From Roseiarcus sp963751165 (lineage in GTDB: Bacteria; Pseudomonadota; Alphaproteobacteria; Rhizobiales; Beijerinckiaceae): 64,000 nucleotides of DNA. The notes beneath the pieces are model-generated. The model made no database searches. It saw only the letters and a list, made by a program, of their open reading frames with translations, and was not told the origin of the DNA. Made by a program: the position numbers and the translations under genes. Location: assembly GCA_963751165.1 (NCBI GenBank), contig CAVVTP010000006.1, forward strand, positions 93,766 to 157,765. The letters are read 5' to 3'. Positions within the stretch are counted from its first letter, which is position 1. Each line of letters starts with the position of its first letter. Shown one piece after another: positions 36,601 through 45,709 of this stretch.

Positions 36601-36711
36601 AGCCGGACGAGATTGGATGATAGCGGGAGGCGGCCGAGACAATCTCGTGAAACTTGCTATGGTCGCAATCCGCGGATATCGCGTCCACCGTGAACTCCGG
36701 TTCGGCGATCC

Positions 36712-37650
36712 ATGACGACTGAGTCCGATATCCGCCTTCTCACCTCCCCGCGCATCTTCCTCGTCGGCATGGCGGCGTTCCTGGCGCTGGTCGGCTTCGT
36801 CGTCCTCATTCTCTACAAGCAGATCGCGCTCGCTTTCTCAGCCAATCCGGGCCTCAACGGGCTCATCCTCGGCATACTGACGATCGGCTCGCTGTTCGCC
36901 TTCCGTCAGGTCTTCCGGCTCTTCCGCGAGATCCGCTGGGTCAACTCGCTGACCGGGGCGGCGGCTGGCCGGACGGTCACCCAGCCGCTCCTGCTGGCTC
37001 CGATGGCCGCCATGCTCAACGCCGGCGCAGGCGCGCGCGGCCTTTCGACGCTTACGACGCGCGCCATCCTCAATTCGATCGCCACCCGTCTCGACGAGGG
37101 CCGGGAGCTCAGCCGCTACCTGATCGGCCTCCTGATCTTCCTCGGCTTGCTCGGCACGTTCTGGGGCCTGCTCGAGACCGTGCATTCGATCAGCGGCGTC
37201 ATCGACAGCATGAAGACGGGCGCCGACACTTCGCGGATGTTCGACGATCTGAAGTCAGGCCTCTCGATGCCGATCGCCGGGATGAGCGTGTCGTTCACCT
37301 CGTCGCTGTTTGGTCTTGCGAGCTCGCTGGTCCTCGGTTTTCTCGACCTCCAGGCGGGACAGGCGCAGAACCGCTTCTATTCCGAATTCGAGGAGTTCCT
37401 GGCGGGCCACGTGCAGACAACTCCGCCTGTCGAGCCTGCGGCCCAGCCGGAGGTCGTCGTTCAGCCGATGATCGAGCACCAGCGCAACGCCGCGGCGATC
37501 GCCACCCTCGCCGAAGGCATCCAGGCTCTGGTCGGCCACATGCGGACCGAGCAGCAGCAGATCCGCAACTGGGTCGACGTGCAGGCCCAGCAGCAGGAGG
37601 ACATCGGCAAGCTCTTGCGCCGCCTGCTGGAAGAGCTGACGGAGCGGTGA
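36712..37650 (+). CDS. MotA/TolQ/ExbB-type proton-channel protein
   Basis: 312 residues with four predicted membrane segments: FLVGMAAFLALVGFVVLILY, LNGLILGILTIGSLFAFRQV, YLIGLLIFLGLLGTFWGLLE and SMPIAGMSVSFTSSLFGLAS. The last two form the channel-lining pair of the MotA/ExbB family, with the GTFWGLLETV motif. The C-terminal ~80 residues are a Gln-rich helix (HMRTEQQQIRNWVDVQAQQQ). It pairs with the OmpA-type gene 173 bases downstream, so together they should form an ion-driven envelope complex other than the flagellar motor. Confidence 0.85.
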   Translation: MTTESDIRLLTSPRIFLVGMAAFLALVGFVVLILYKQIALAFSANPGLNGLILGILTIGSLFAFRQVFRLFREIRWVNSLTGAAAGRTVTQPLLLAPMAAMLNAGAGARGLSTLTTRAILNSIATRLDEGRELSRYLIGLLIFLGLLGTFWGLLETVHSISGVIDSMKTGADTSRMFDDLKSGLSMPIAGMSVSFTSSLFGLASSLVLGFLDLQAGQAQNRFYSEFEEFLAGHVQTTPPVEPAAQPEVVVQPMIEHQRNAAAIATLAEGIQALVGHMRTEQQQIRNWVDVQAQQQEDIGKLLRRLLEELTER

Positions 37651-37778
37651 TTTCGTTCTCCCCGGTTTGGGCGGAGAAGGCGCGGCATAGGGCGTCGAAA
37701 GACCCGTCGTTTGACAGGTTGTGGCGCAGGATGAGGGCCGACGTGGAGCGCCGCGGTTCGGTGTAGCCCCTCACCGGG

Positions 37779-37805
37779 CCCTCACCCCGCAAGGCGGGAG
37801 AGGGG
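37779..37805. repeat. Short intergenic hairpin element
   Basis: CCCTCACCCCGC-AAG-GCGGGAGAGGGG forms a GC-rich stem with a small bulge between the channel-protein and OmpA-type genes. The CCCTCACC...GCGGGAGAGGG pattern recurs as a REP-like element in many alphaproteobacteria (from memory). It ends about 20 bases before ATG 37824. Confidence 0.45.
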
Positions 37806-37823
37806 AAAGAAGAGGAGTTCTCA

Positions 37824-38849
37824 ATGGCGCTTTCGCGCGGCCGCCGCTACGAACCGGTCAACTACTGGCCGGGCTTCGTCGACGCCCTGTCGACGATGCT
37901 GCTCGTCATCATCTTTCTCCTCTCGGTGTTCATGCTGGCGCAATTCTTCCTGTCGCGCGAGGTCACCGGGAAGGACGAGGCGCTCGCTAGGCTCAACCGG
38001 CAGATCGAGGAACTCACCAACCTGCTCGCTCTCGAGCGAACCCAAAAGAGCACGGACGAGACCAAGATCGCGACCCTGACCGCGACGCTCGATTCGGCCC
38101 AGACCGAAGCCAAGCGCCTCAAGGACCAGGCCGCCCAGGGCGCGGCCGCGGCCGCGGCCGCGGGGCAGGCCACCGCGGCTGTGAACGCGCTCGACGATCA
38201 GAAGACCATCTCCGCCCGCGCGCTCGCCGAAGTCGACGTCCTCAACCAGCAGATCGCCGCCCTGCGCAGGCAGCTCGCCGCGCTCGAGGACGCGCTCAAC
38301 GCATCCGAGGCGACGAACAGGGAGGCGCAATCGAAAATCTCCGACCTCGGCCAGAGGCTGAACGTCGCGCTCGCCCAGAAGGTGCAAGAGCTCAACCGCT
38401 ATCGATCCGATTTCTTCGGCCGACTGCGGCAGATTCTTGGCTCCCGCCCGGACATCAGGGTGGTCGGAGATCGATTCGTGTTCCAATCCTCCGTCCTGTT
38501 CGACCTCGGCAAGGCGGATATCAGCCCGGAGGGCAAGCAGTCGCTCGATAGCTTGGCCGCCGCCGTCATCGATCTCGAGCGCGAGATCCCGCCCGACATC
38601 CCCTGGATCCTGAGGGTCGACGGACACACGGACAGCAGTCCCGTGAGCGGCGGCGGACAGTTCAAGTCGAACTGGGAGCTGTCGGCCGCGCGCGCCGTCT
38701 CGGTCGTGCAGTACCTCATCTCCAAGGGGGTGGAGCCTGACCGGCTCGCAGCCGCCGGCTTCGGCGAGTTCCAGCCGATCGACCAGGGGACCGACGAGGC
38801 TTCGCTCGCTCGCAACCGGCGCATCGAATTGAAGCTGACGGAGCGGTGA
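37824..38849 (+). CDS. MotB/OmpA-type peptidoglycan-binding protein
   Basis: 341 residues. One N-terminal TM helix carries the channel aspartate (PVNYWPGFVDALSTMLLVII, Asp at about residue 19). It is followed by a long coiled coil (about 55-190) and an OmpA-like peptidoglycan domain: VFQSSVLFDLGKADISPEGK, LRVDGHTDSSPVSGGGQFKS, NWELSAARAVSVVQYLISKG, NRRIELKL. This is the stator-like partner of the upstream MotA/ExbB protein. It overlaps the following GNAT start by 4 bases. Confidence 0.9.
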   Translation: MALSRGRRYEPVNYWPGFVDALSTMLLVIIFLLSVFMLAQFFLSREVTGKDEALARLNRQIEELTNLLALERTQKSTDETKIATLTATLDSAQTEAKRLKDQAAQGAAAAAAAGQATAAVNALDDQKTISARALAEVDVLNQQIAALRRQLAALEDALNASEATNREAQSKISDLGQRLNVALAQKVQELNRYRSDFFGRLRQILGSRPDIRVVGDRFVFQSSVLFDLGKADISPEGKQSLDSLAAAVIDLEREIPPDIPWILRVDGHTDSSPVSGGGQFKSNWELSAARAVSVVQYLISKGVEPDRLAAAGFGEFQPIDQGTDEASLARNRRIELKLTER

Positions 38850-39316
38850 GCGCTCCGACCTTGGCGTTGCGCGATTTCCATGAAGCAGACTTGACCGCCC
38901 TCGTCGAACTCTGGGTCGCGGCCTGGAGCGAGGCAGGCTTTGCGATCGACTTCAAGGCGCGTCGCGCCTGGATCGGGGATCGGCTACGGGCCCATCGGGA
39001 GGCTGGAGGAACGATCGTCCTCGGCCTCGACGCAACCGGCCGGCCGGCGGGCTTCGTCACCCTCGATCCGGCGAACGGCTATCTCGACCAGCTCTGCGTC
39101 GCGCCGAACGAGCGCGGCTCCGGCCTCGCCACGGCACTTCTCGATGAGGCAAAACGCCTCTCCGCCGGCGTCGTCGAACTCGACGTGAACGAGGCCAATG
39201 GGCGCGCGAGGCGCTTTTACGAGCGCGAAGGCTTTCAATCGGTGACGCGGGGCCTGAGCGCGCATTCGGGGCTGCCGACGCTCAGAATGCGCTGGACTCA
39301 AGGGGAGGCAGCCTGA
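38846..39316 (+). CDS. GNAT-family N-acetyltransferase
   Basis: 156 residues from GTG 38846, overlapping the OmpA-type stop (GTGA), so co-translated with the envelope pair. Acetyl-CoA motif LDQLCVAPNERGSGLATALL (about residues 79-98) and NEANGRARRFYEREGFQSVT near the end are standard. The substrate is unknown; because it is in the same operon, a role in modifying an envelope component is possible. Confidence 0.87.
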   Translation: MSAPTLALRDFHEADLTALVELWVAAWSEAGFAIDFKARRAWIGDRLRAHREAGGTIVLGLDATGRPAGFVTLDPANGYLDQLCVAPNERGSGLATALLDEAKRLSAGVVELDVNEANGRARRFYEREGFQSVTRGLSAHSGLPTLRMRWTQGEAA

Positions 39317-39490
39317 GCAGCGCAGCGATCCTGGGTCGGCCGCATGTGAGACCGCCGCCGCGCCTCGCCGCGAGCCCGACCGGCGCGGTTGCCATTGAAG
39401 GCGTTCCCCGCTAGGCCATGCCGCGGCGCCAGAGCCGACCACGCCGCGCCAAGCCGGCGGGAATCGCCTGCGTCCAGGGAGAAACCAAAC

Positions 39491-40600
39491 ATGCGCAAGA
39501 TCGTCATTGTGTCGCTCACGGGGATCGCCCTCGCGGCGCTCGCGACTCCGGTCCTGGCCGACGACATCACCATCGCTGTCGCCGGTCCGATGACCGGCCC
39601 CGTCGCCTCGATCGGCGATCAGATGAAGCGCGGCGCCGAAGCGGCCGCCCAGGCGATCAACGAGGCCGGCGGAGTCAACGGCAAAAAGATCAAGATCGTG
39701 GTCGAGGACGACGCCTGCGATCCGAAGCAAGCGGTCGCCGTCGCCGACCTCATCGTCGGCCAGCAGATCAAATTCGTCGACGGTCATGCCTGCTCAGGCT
39801 CATCGATCCCCGCCTCCGATGTCTACGCTGAGAACAATATCCTGATGATGAGCCCGGCCTCGTCGAATCCGGTCCTGACTGAAAAGGGCCATCCGACCAT
39901 CATGCGCCTCTACGGCCGCGACGATGCGCAGGGCGCCTTCGTCGCCCCCTGGATCGCCGAGAAGTTCAAGGGGAAGAAGATTGCAATCCTGCACGACAAG
40001 TCCGCTTACGGCAAAGGCGTCGCCACGGTGGTCAAGGACAAGCTGAACGCCGCCGGCGTCAAGGAGATCCTGTTCGAAGGCATCAACCCGGGCGAAAAAG
40101 ACTACAGCGCCATCGTCACGAAGCTGAAGAGCGCAGGCGCCGATGTGGTCTATTTCGGCGGCTATCATCCTGAGGCGGGACTCATCATCCGACAGGCGGC
40201 CGACCAGGGCTATAAGCCTCAGCTCATTACCCCCGACAGCCTGGCGACTTCGGAATTCTGGCAGATCTCGGGGCCGGCAGGCGAGGGCGTGCTGTTCACC
40301 TTCCCGACCGATCCCCGCCGCTCCCCAGCCGCCGCCCATGCGATGGAGCAGTTCAAGGCGCAGGGCTTCAACCCGGAAGGCTTCACGCTCTTCAGCTACG
40401 CCGTGGTCAACGCGATCGCCGACGGGATTAAGAAAGCCGGCTCCGAGGATCCAAAGGCGGTCGCCAAGGCGCTTGAGGACGGCCAGCCGGTCGAGACCGT
40501 AATGGGCCCGGTCAAATTCGACAGCAAAGGCGACATCAAGGATCCCGGCTACGATATTAACGTGTGGAAAGAGGGCAAGTACGCACCGATCGCCCAGTAA
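39491..40600 (+). CDS. Branched-chain amino-acid ABC transporter substrate-binding protein
   Basis: 369 residues from ATG 39491. A signal peptide (IVSLTGIALAALATPVLADD) is followed by the Leu/Ile/Val-binding type periplasmic fold: ITIAVAGPMTGPVASIGDQM, GGVNGKKIKIVVEDDACDPK, DGHACSGSSIPASDVY, MRLYGRDDAQGAFVAPWIAE, AILHDKSAYGKGVATVVKD. It is a LivJ/K homologue. No permease or ATPase genes are adjacent, so it feeds a transporter encoded elsewhere or serves as a stand-alone receptor. Confidence 0.95.
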   Translation: MRKIVIVSLTGIALAALATPVLADDITIAVAGPMTGPVASIGDQMKRGAEAAAQAINEAGGVNGKKIKIVVEDDACDPKQAVAVADLIVGQQIKFVDGHACSGSSIPASDVYAENNILMMSPASSNPVLTEKGHPTIMRLYGRDDAQGAFVAPWIAEKFKGKKIAILHDKSAYGKGVATVVKDKLNAAGVKEILFEGINPGEKDYSAIVTKLKSAGADVVYFGGYHPEAGLIIRQAADQGYKPQLITPDSLATSEFWQISGPAGEGVLFTFPTDPRRSPAAAHAMEQFKAQGFNPEGFTLFSYAVVNAIADGIKKAGSEDPKAVAKALEDGQPVETVMGPVKFDSKGDIKDPGYDINVWKEGKYAPIAQ

Positions 40601-40660
40601 CGCAAGAGCCGGCGCCGCGCGCGCGATGGCCGCGACGTCGCCCGATACAGGAAGCTGATA

Positions 40661-41545
40661 TTGCGCCGCATCGGCCGACGAACGTTTCTCGCCGGCCTTG
40701 GGGCCCTCGCAGGGGCGGCGGCGCATGCGGCGTCGGGCGTGGATGAAGAACGCTTCGCGCAGGCGAACGCCCGCCTAGCCTTGATTGAAAAGCGCGCGGG
40801 CGGCCGGCTCGGCGTCGCGGTGATCGAATCGGGGCGGGGACTTAAGCTCGCGCGCCGACCTGACGAGCGCTTTCCGATGTGCAGCACGTTCAAGCTTCTC
40901 GCCTCCGCGGCCGTCCTGAAGCTCGTCGACGACGGAAAGGAAAGGCTCGACCGAAGAATTGCCTACGGGCCGGCCGATCTCCTCGAATACGCGCCGGTGA
41001 CGAAGGCGCACGCCGCCGACGGCGGCATGCGGCTCGGCGATATTTGCGCCGCGGCAATCGACTGGAGCGACAACACCGCCGCCAATCTCATCCTGTCGGT
41101 CATTGGCGGGCCGAAGGGTTTCACCCTCTTCGCCCGATCGCTCGGCGACGAAAAAACCCGGCTCGACCGCGACGAGCCGACCCTCAATACCGCCATTCCG
41201 GGCGACGAACGCGACACCACGACGCCGCTCGCCATGGCCCGCGACATCGAGGCGGTGCTGCTAGGCGGCGTTCTCTCGGACGCCTCAGCGAAGCAGCTCG
41301 AGGCGTGGCTCATCGCCGACAAGGTGGGCGATAAAAGGCTCCGCGCCGGGCTGCCGCCCTCCTGGGAAGTCGGCGACAAGACCGGCAGCGGCGATCACGG
41401 CGTGGCCAACACGATCGGCATCCTGCGGCCTCCCGGCCGCGCCCCCCTCCTCGCGGCCGTCTACTACGCCGAGTCCGACGCACCGATGGATGCCGGCAAC
41501 GCGGTCCATAAGCAAGTCGGCGAGATCATCGCAGAAACGTTTTGA
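40661..41545 (+). CDS. Class A beta-lactamase
   Basis: 294 residues. TTG 40661 is the start because the twin-arginine-like leader RRIGRRTFLAGLGALAGAAA follows at once. All class A active-site elements are visible: S75-T-F-K (the nucleophile, in PMCSTFKLL), S136-D-N in WSDNTAANL, E172 with N176 in DEPTLNTAIPGD (omega loop), and K240-T-G in GDKTGSGDHGVANTI. It should hydrolyse penicillin-type antibiotics in the periplasm. No LysR/AmpR-like regulator or mobile element adjoins it, so it looks chromosomal and native. Confidence 0.95.
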   Translation: MRRIGRRTFLAGLGALAGAAAHAASGVDEERFAQANARLALIEKRAGGRLGVAVIESGRGLKLARRPDERFPMCSTFKLLASAAVLKLVDDGKERLDRRIAYGPADLLEYAPVTKAHAADGGMRLGDICAAAIDWSDNTAANLILSVIGGPKGFTLFARSLGDEKTRLDRDEPTLNTAIPGDERDTTTPLAMARDIEAVLLGGVLSDASAKQLEAWLIADKVGDKRLRAGLPPSWEVGDKTGSGDHGVANTIGILRPPGRAPLLAAVYYAESDAPMDAGNAVHKQVGEIIAETF

Positions 41546-41652
41546 AGCATGCCCTTGCCTTGAGCCGCCCTTCTCCGCCGGAGCTGCGCGCCCATCCGTG
41601 ATGCTTGTAATGCACCAACTCCATCCGTCCTGCTCCGATAGGGGTCTCGAAA

Positions 41653-41823
41653 TCACATCGCACATGTGTTTGAGCGGAGCCAGTCGGCGAAAGCGCCCTC
41701 CTCCATGTCTCCGGATGCGAGCGTGAACATAGCTGCGGCGGCGCCGGCCTCGTCTGCAGCAAGATCGAGACCGTTCAAAGCGAGAAAGACGTAGGCCGCC
41801 AGAAGCGTCGTCCGTTTCTCGAC
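41653..41823 (-). pseudogene. Doc/Fic-type death-on-curing toxin, C-terminal remnant
   Basis: The minus strand reads VEKRTTLLAAYVFLALNGLD followed by LAADEAGAAAAMFTLASGDM, EEGAFADWLRSNTCAM and a stop at 41653-41655. This is the end of a Doc toxin, in which GNKRT(A/T) closes the Fic active loop; here the preceding codon is a stop and the Fic motif itself is gone. No Phd antitoxin is visible. The remaining bases of the 41546-41870 interval hold no other feature. Confidence 0.6.
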
Positions 41824-41870
41824 TCAGCCGGCGCGGAAGACCGTCACCTCCTGGCCCATCGATGCGCGGC

Positions 41871-42612
41871 TCACGGATGGGCCGGCGCGACTGCCGCGTC
41901 GCGCCTCTCGCCCGTCGCGCCCTCCTCGCCGCCGTCCTCGGTCATGATGTCGAGAACCTGGCGCAGATGGGCGCGCATGCGCTCGCGGGCCGCAGCCGGG
42001 TCGCGCTGGCGGATCGCCTCGAGGATCGCCTGATGGCCTTCAAGCGTCGCCGGCCAGTTTTCGACGAGGTGCGCCCGTTCGGACAGGATGGCGAAGACGC
42101 GACCGTATTGCTCCTGCCACAGGCGCTCGACGATCAGGGCCAGCGCGGCGTTGCCGCTCCCGTAAGCCACAGAGATATGAAAGGCGAGATCCGCCGCGCT
42201 CCACGGCCGCCCAGCGTCATGGTCGGCAACCATCCGCCGGATCGCGTCGGCTGCCGCCTCGAGGTCGCGCCCGCGGGAATTCTCGGCGGCGAGCGCCGCG
42301 GCCTCGCCCTCGACGATCATCCGCGCGTTCAGGACGTCGGTCGGGCTGTGTCCAGCGTTGAGCGTGCGCTCCCCCGTCTCCGGCTGGCGCACATAGGCGC
42401 CCGACCCCGTGCGCACCTCGACAAGGCCCGCGATCTCGAGCGCCACCAACGCCTCGCGCACCACCGGACGGCTAACGCCAACGGATTTTGCGAGATCACG
42501 CTCGGCCGGCAGGCGTTGGCCGGCCCGGAACTCACCGCGGCGGATCATGTCGCCGATCTGGTCGGCGACCTGCTCGTAAAGCCGTTTCGAGTTCGATCGG
42601 CTGGAAGGGCAT
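41871..42612 (-). pseudogene. GntR/FadR-type regulator (UxuR-like), frameshifted at codon ~8
   Basis: The body is a complete FadR-subfamily regulator: KRLYEQVADQIGDMIRRGEF, RLPAERDLAKSVGVSRPVVR (HTH) and an FCD ligand domain with LAFHISVAYGSGNAALALIV. No start codon is in frame at the right place. The natural start is ATG 42612 (MPFQPIE), which joins the body only if one base is removed near 42591 (GAACTCGAAA against expected GAATCGAAA). The length then becomes exactly 246 codons. So this is either a sequencing insertion or a recently broken regulator. It would control the uronate operon beside it. Confidence 0.8.
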
Positions 42613-42625
42613 GCCGTCTCCCTCC

Positions 42626-44141
42626 TCAGGCGCCGGCCTGAGCGAGGCGGCCTTCGAGGGCGGTGCGAATGCCGCCTTGTTCGATCGCCTTGACCCCGGC
42701 CAGTGCTTCCGCCGCGAGGCTTCCGACTTCCGTCAGGTCCGCGCCCCAGAGGCGCGCATCCGCCATCAGTCTCGCCGCCACTGCGTCCGAGCCTATCGCG
42801 GGTTCCAGCGCCCAGGCCTCGGCCATGATCGCGAGCATCGCGGGCTCGTCGCGGATCGGGTAGTCGCCCTTCGCCCTCCGTCCGACAAAGCCGTCGCTCT
42901 CCTTTCGGCCGCGATAGAACCAGAGGAGCGCGGCGAGCGAGAAGGCGAGCAGGCTTGGCGCCCCTTTTCCTTCGGTCAGGGCGTCGCGGATCGTCGGCAG
43001 AATGCGCACCCGCCACTTCGAGACGGAATTGAACGCGATCGAGATCAGCTCGTGCCTGATGAACGGGTTGCCGAACCGCTCCAGCACCGAACGCGCGTAG
43101 CCGAGACGTTCGGCTTCGGACAGCGGTACGTAGGGCGCGATCTCGTCGAACACGAGCCGGTTCAGCGCGCGCGCGAACTGGGGATCGGCGATCATCTCGC
43201 CGACTGTGTCGAGGCCGGCGAGAAAGGCCGCGAGCGCGCTCGCGGTGTGAGTTCCGTTGAGAAGCCGTACTTTCCGCTCGCGATAGGGCCGGATGTCGTC
43301 CGTCCAGACGACGTTGGCGCCGGCCCTGGCGAGCGGCAGCGCCTCGGCGACGTCGGCCGGCGCCTCGATCACCCAAAGATGGAACGGCTCGGCGACGATC
43401 GCCAGCGGATCGCGATAGCCCCATTCGGCGAACAGGGTCTCGGCCTCCTCTCTCGGAAACCCCGGCACGATCCGGTCGACGAGCGTGTCAAAGAAGCGGC
43501 AACGATCTCCGATCCATGCGACGCAGGCGCGATCGAAGCCCCAGCGGCGCGCATGCTCGAGCACGATGCGCCGCAGCGTCGCGCCGTTGGCTTCGATAAG
43601 CTCGCAGGGAAGAACGACGAGGCCCGGTGCGGCCGAGCCGCCGAGCGCGTCGAACCGCGCCTTGAGCAGTGCGGCGACCTTGGCAGGAAAGCTGTCCGGG
43701 CAGACCGCCGGGTCGTACGCCTCGGGCACGTCGACGATGCCTGCCTCGGTCGTGTTGGAAATGAGGAACTTCAGTGCGGGCGAGGCGGCAAGCCGGAGCA
43801 TTTCGTCCCATTGCACGTAAGGGTCGAGAGCCGTCTGGACGGTCGTGACAACACGGCGCTCCGAGACGTCGCTGCCGCCTTCGCGGCCGCGCAGCAGCAC
43901 GGTGTAGAGGTTGTCCTGCGTGGCCAATCGCGGGCGGCCGCTCATGGCGACGGGGCGCCGCGACCGCGACGCCGCCGGCATAGACGCCTTTCTCGTTGGC
44001 GACGTCGACCATCCAGTCGATGAAGGCGCGCAGGAATACGCCCTCGCCGATCTGCAGGATTTCGATCGGCCGGGCCGAGGCCGGCGCGTGGCGCGCATCG
44101 ATTGCGCCGCTCGTTAGCGCGGCGCGCGATAGGGCTGTCAT
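42626..44141 (-). pseudogene. uxaB: Tagaturonate reductase (altronate oxidoreductase), frameshifted
   Basis: The N-terminal part from ATG 44141 (EILQIGEGVFLRAFIDWMVD) is the dinucleotide-binding start of the mannitol/altronate dehydrogenase family. Near the GGGG at 43952-43955 the frame shifts by one base; the continuation (LATQDNLYTVLLRGREGG, FLISNTTEAGIVD, RKVRLLNGTHTASA, GNPFIRHELISIAFNSVSKW) is the rest of UxaB. Removing one base gives a 504-residue protein of normal length. It would reduce tagaturonate to altronate in galacturonate catabolism. Confidence 0.85.
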
Positions 44142-44155
44142 CGGTCGGACGCTCC

Positions 44156-45589
44156 TTAGAGCTTGTAGGCCTTCTTGACGAGGCCATAGGCGAGATCGTG
44201 GGCGACCTCGACGGCTTCGTCGAGCTCCAGGCGGTGTTCCGCCACCAGACGGGCGAGGAAGGCGCAGTCAACGCGCCGGGCGACGTCGTGGCGGGCGGGG
44301 ATCGACAGGAACGCGCGCGTGTCATCATTGAAGCCGACCGTATTGTAGAAACCCGCCGTCTCGGTCACGGCCTCGCGATAGCGTCGCATTCCCTCGGGAC
44401 TGTCGAAGAACCACCAAGCGGGGCCAAGCTTGAGCGCCGGATAGTGGCCGGCGAGCGGGGCGAGCTCGCGCGAATAGGCGGTCTCATCGAGGGTAAAGAG
44501 GATGATGGTGAGGTCTCGCTCGTTGCCGAACCTGTCGAGCAGCGGCTTCAACGCGAACACGTAGTCGGTCGGCGAGGGGATATCGCATCCCTTGTCCCGG
44601 CCGAAGGCCTTGACGATCGACGGGTTGTGGTCGCGCACCGAGCCGGGGTGGATCTGCATGACGAGCCCGTCAACGAGGCTCATTCTGGCCATTTCGGTCA
44701 ACATCTGCGCGCGGAAGGTCTCGGCGTTCGCCACCGAAGCGGCGCCGGTTCGCACGCGGTCATAGAGCGCGGCCGCGTCCTCGGCGTCGAGGTCGGCTGT
44801 GCGCGCGGTCGGGTGGCCGTGGTCGGTCGAGGTGCAGCCGACCGTTTTGAAGTACGCGCGCCGTTCGGCGAGCGCGGCGAGGTAGCCCGCGAAGGTCGAG
44901 ATGTCGCGCCCGGCGATGCGGCCGAGCGCGTCGAGGTTGTCGCGGAAACCGGGAAAGGCGGGATCGACGACCGGATCGGGACGGAACGCAGTGAAGACGC
45001 GCCCGCGCCAGCCGCTCTTCTTGATCGCCTTGTGCCACCGCAGGTCGTCGAGCGGGCTTTCGGTGGTCGTCAGCGCCTCGATATGGAAGCGATCGAACAG
45101 GGCTCGGGGACGGAATTCCGGCCGTTCCAGGCGTTCGGCGATATGGTCGTAGATTCGGTCGCCGCTTTCGGCCGTCAGCCGCTCGGTGACGCCGAAGACT
45201 TCCGTAAAGGCGTGGTTCAGCCACAGCCACGAGGGCGTGCCGCGGAATAGCCGGAAGTTGGCGGCGAAGATCCGCCAGATTTTTCGCGGGTCGGTCTCGA
45301 CCGGGCCGCCGTCGATCCGCGGCACGCCGACCTCCTCGGGCCGGATTCCCTGGCTGTAGAGCATCCGGTGAACGTAGTGGTCCGGCACGATGAAGAGACG
45401 CGCCGGGTCGGGGAAGGGCGCGTCCTCGGCGAACCATCGGGGATCGGTGTGGCCGTGCGGGCTGACGATCGGCAGGCCTTTGACCGAGCCGTAGAGATTT
45501 CGCGCGACGTCCCGCACAAGGGCCTCGACCGGGAACAGACGGTCGGGGTGAAGGGCGAAGGGCGGAGCCTGAACGGACATGGTTTGCAT
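44156..45589 (-). CDS. uxaC: Glucuronate/galacturonate isomerase
   Basis: 477 residues. UxaC isomerises D-glucuronate and D-galacturonate to fructuronate and tagaturonate. The family opening DRLFPVEALVRDVARNLYGS, metal site SPHGHTDPRWFAEDAPFPDP (HxH), GTPSWLWLNHAFTEVFGV, and LGPAWWFFDSPEGMRRYREA near the end are all present. It lies 14 bases upstream of uxaB on the same strand, so they form one operon. No uxaA (altronate dehydratase) is in the window. Confidence 0.96.
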   Translation of the reverse strand: MQTMSVQAPPFALHPDRLFPVEALVRDVARNLYGSVKGLPIVSPHGHTDPRWFAEDAPFPDPARLFIVPDHYVHRMLYSQGIRPEEVGVPRIDGGPVETDPRKIWRIFAANFRLFRGTPSWLWLNHAFTEVFGVTERLTAESGDRIYDHIAERLERPEFRPRALFDRFHIEALTTTESPLDDLRWHKAIKKSGWRGRVFTAFRPDPVVDPAFPGFRDNLDALGRIAGRDISTFAGYLAALAERRAYFKTVGCTSTDHGHPTARTADLDAEDAAALYDRVRTGAASVANAETFRAQMLTEMARMSLVDGLVMQIHPGSVRDHNPSIVKAFGRDKGCDIPSPTDYVFALKPLLDRFGNERDLTIILFTLDETAYSRELAPLAGHYPALKLGPAWWFFDSPEGMRRYREAVTETAGFYNTVGFNDDTRAFLSIPARHDVARRVDCAFLARLVAEHRLELDEAVEVAHDLAYGLVKKAYKL

Positions 45590-45642
45590 CCTGCGATTTG
45601 CCGCGGGGATCGAGCAACTTAGGACTCGACAATCGCTCTTTT

Positions 45643-45663
45643 TGGTCTAATGGTCAAGTGGTC
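45643..45663. promoter_or_regulatory. Three TGGTC direct repeats in the uxaC/transporter divergent promoter
   Basis: TGGTCTAA, TGGTCAAG and TGGTCAGG follow each other at an exact 8-base spacing (45643, 45651, 45659). TGGTC is the half-site of FadR-type GntR operators (TGGTnnnACCA), so this is the likely site of the local regulator. Direct rather than inverted spacing is unusual. Confidence 0.45.
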
Positions 45664-45709
45664 AGGCCGATCCAAACAAGGCCAATGCGCAAAAAAGCGA
45701 GGCGACGTC

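Noticed and set aside
36712..38849. Resemblance of the MotA-like and OmpA-like pair to ZorA/ZorB of Zorya defence systems
   Set aside because: No ZorC/ZorD or ZorE-type gene follows; the neighbours are asd, a GNAT and an amino-acid binding protein. Such pairs are common housekeeping envelope genes in Rhizobiales.
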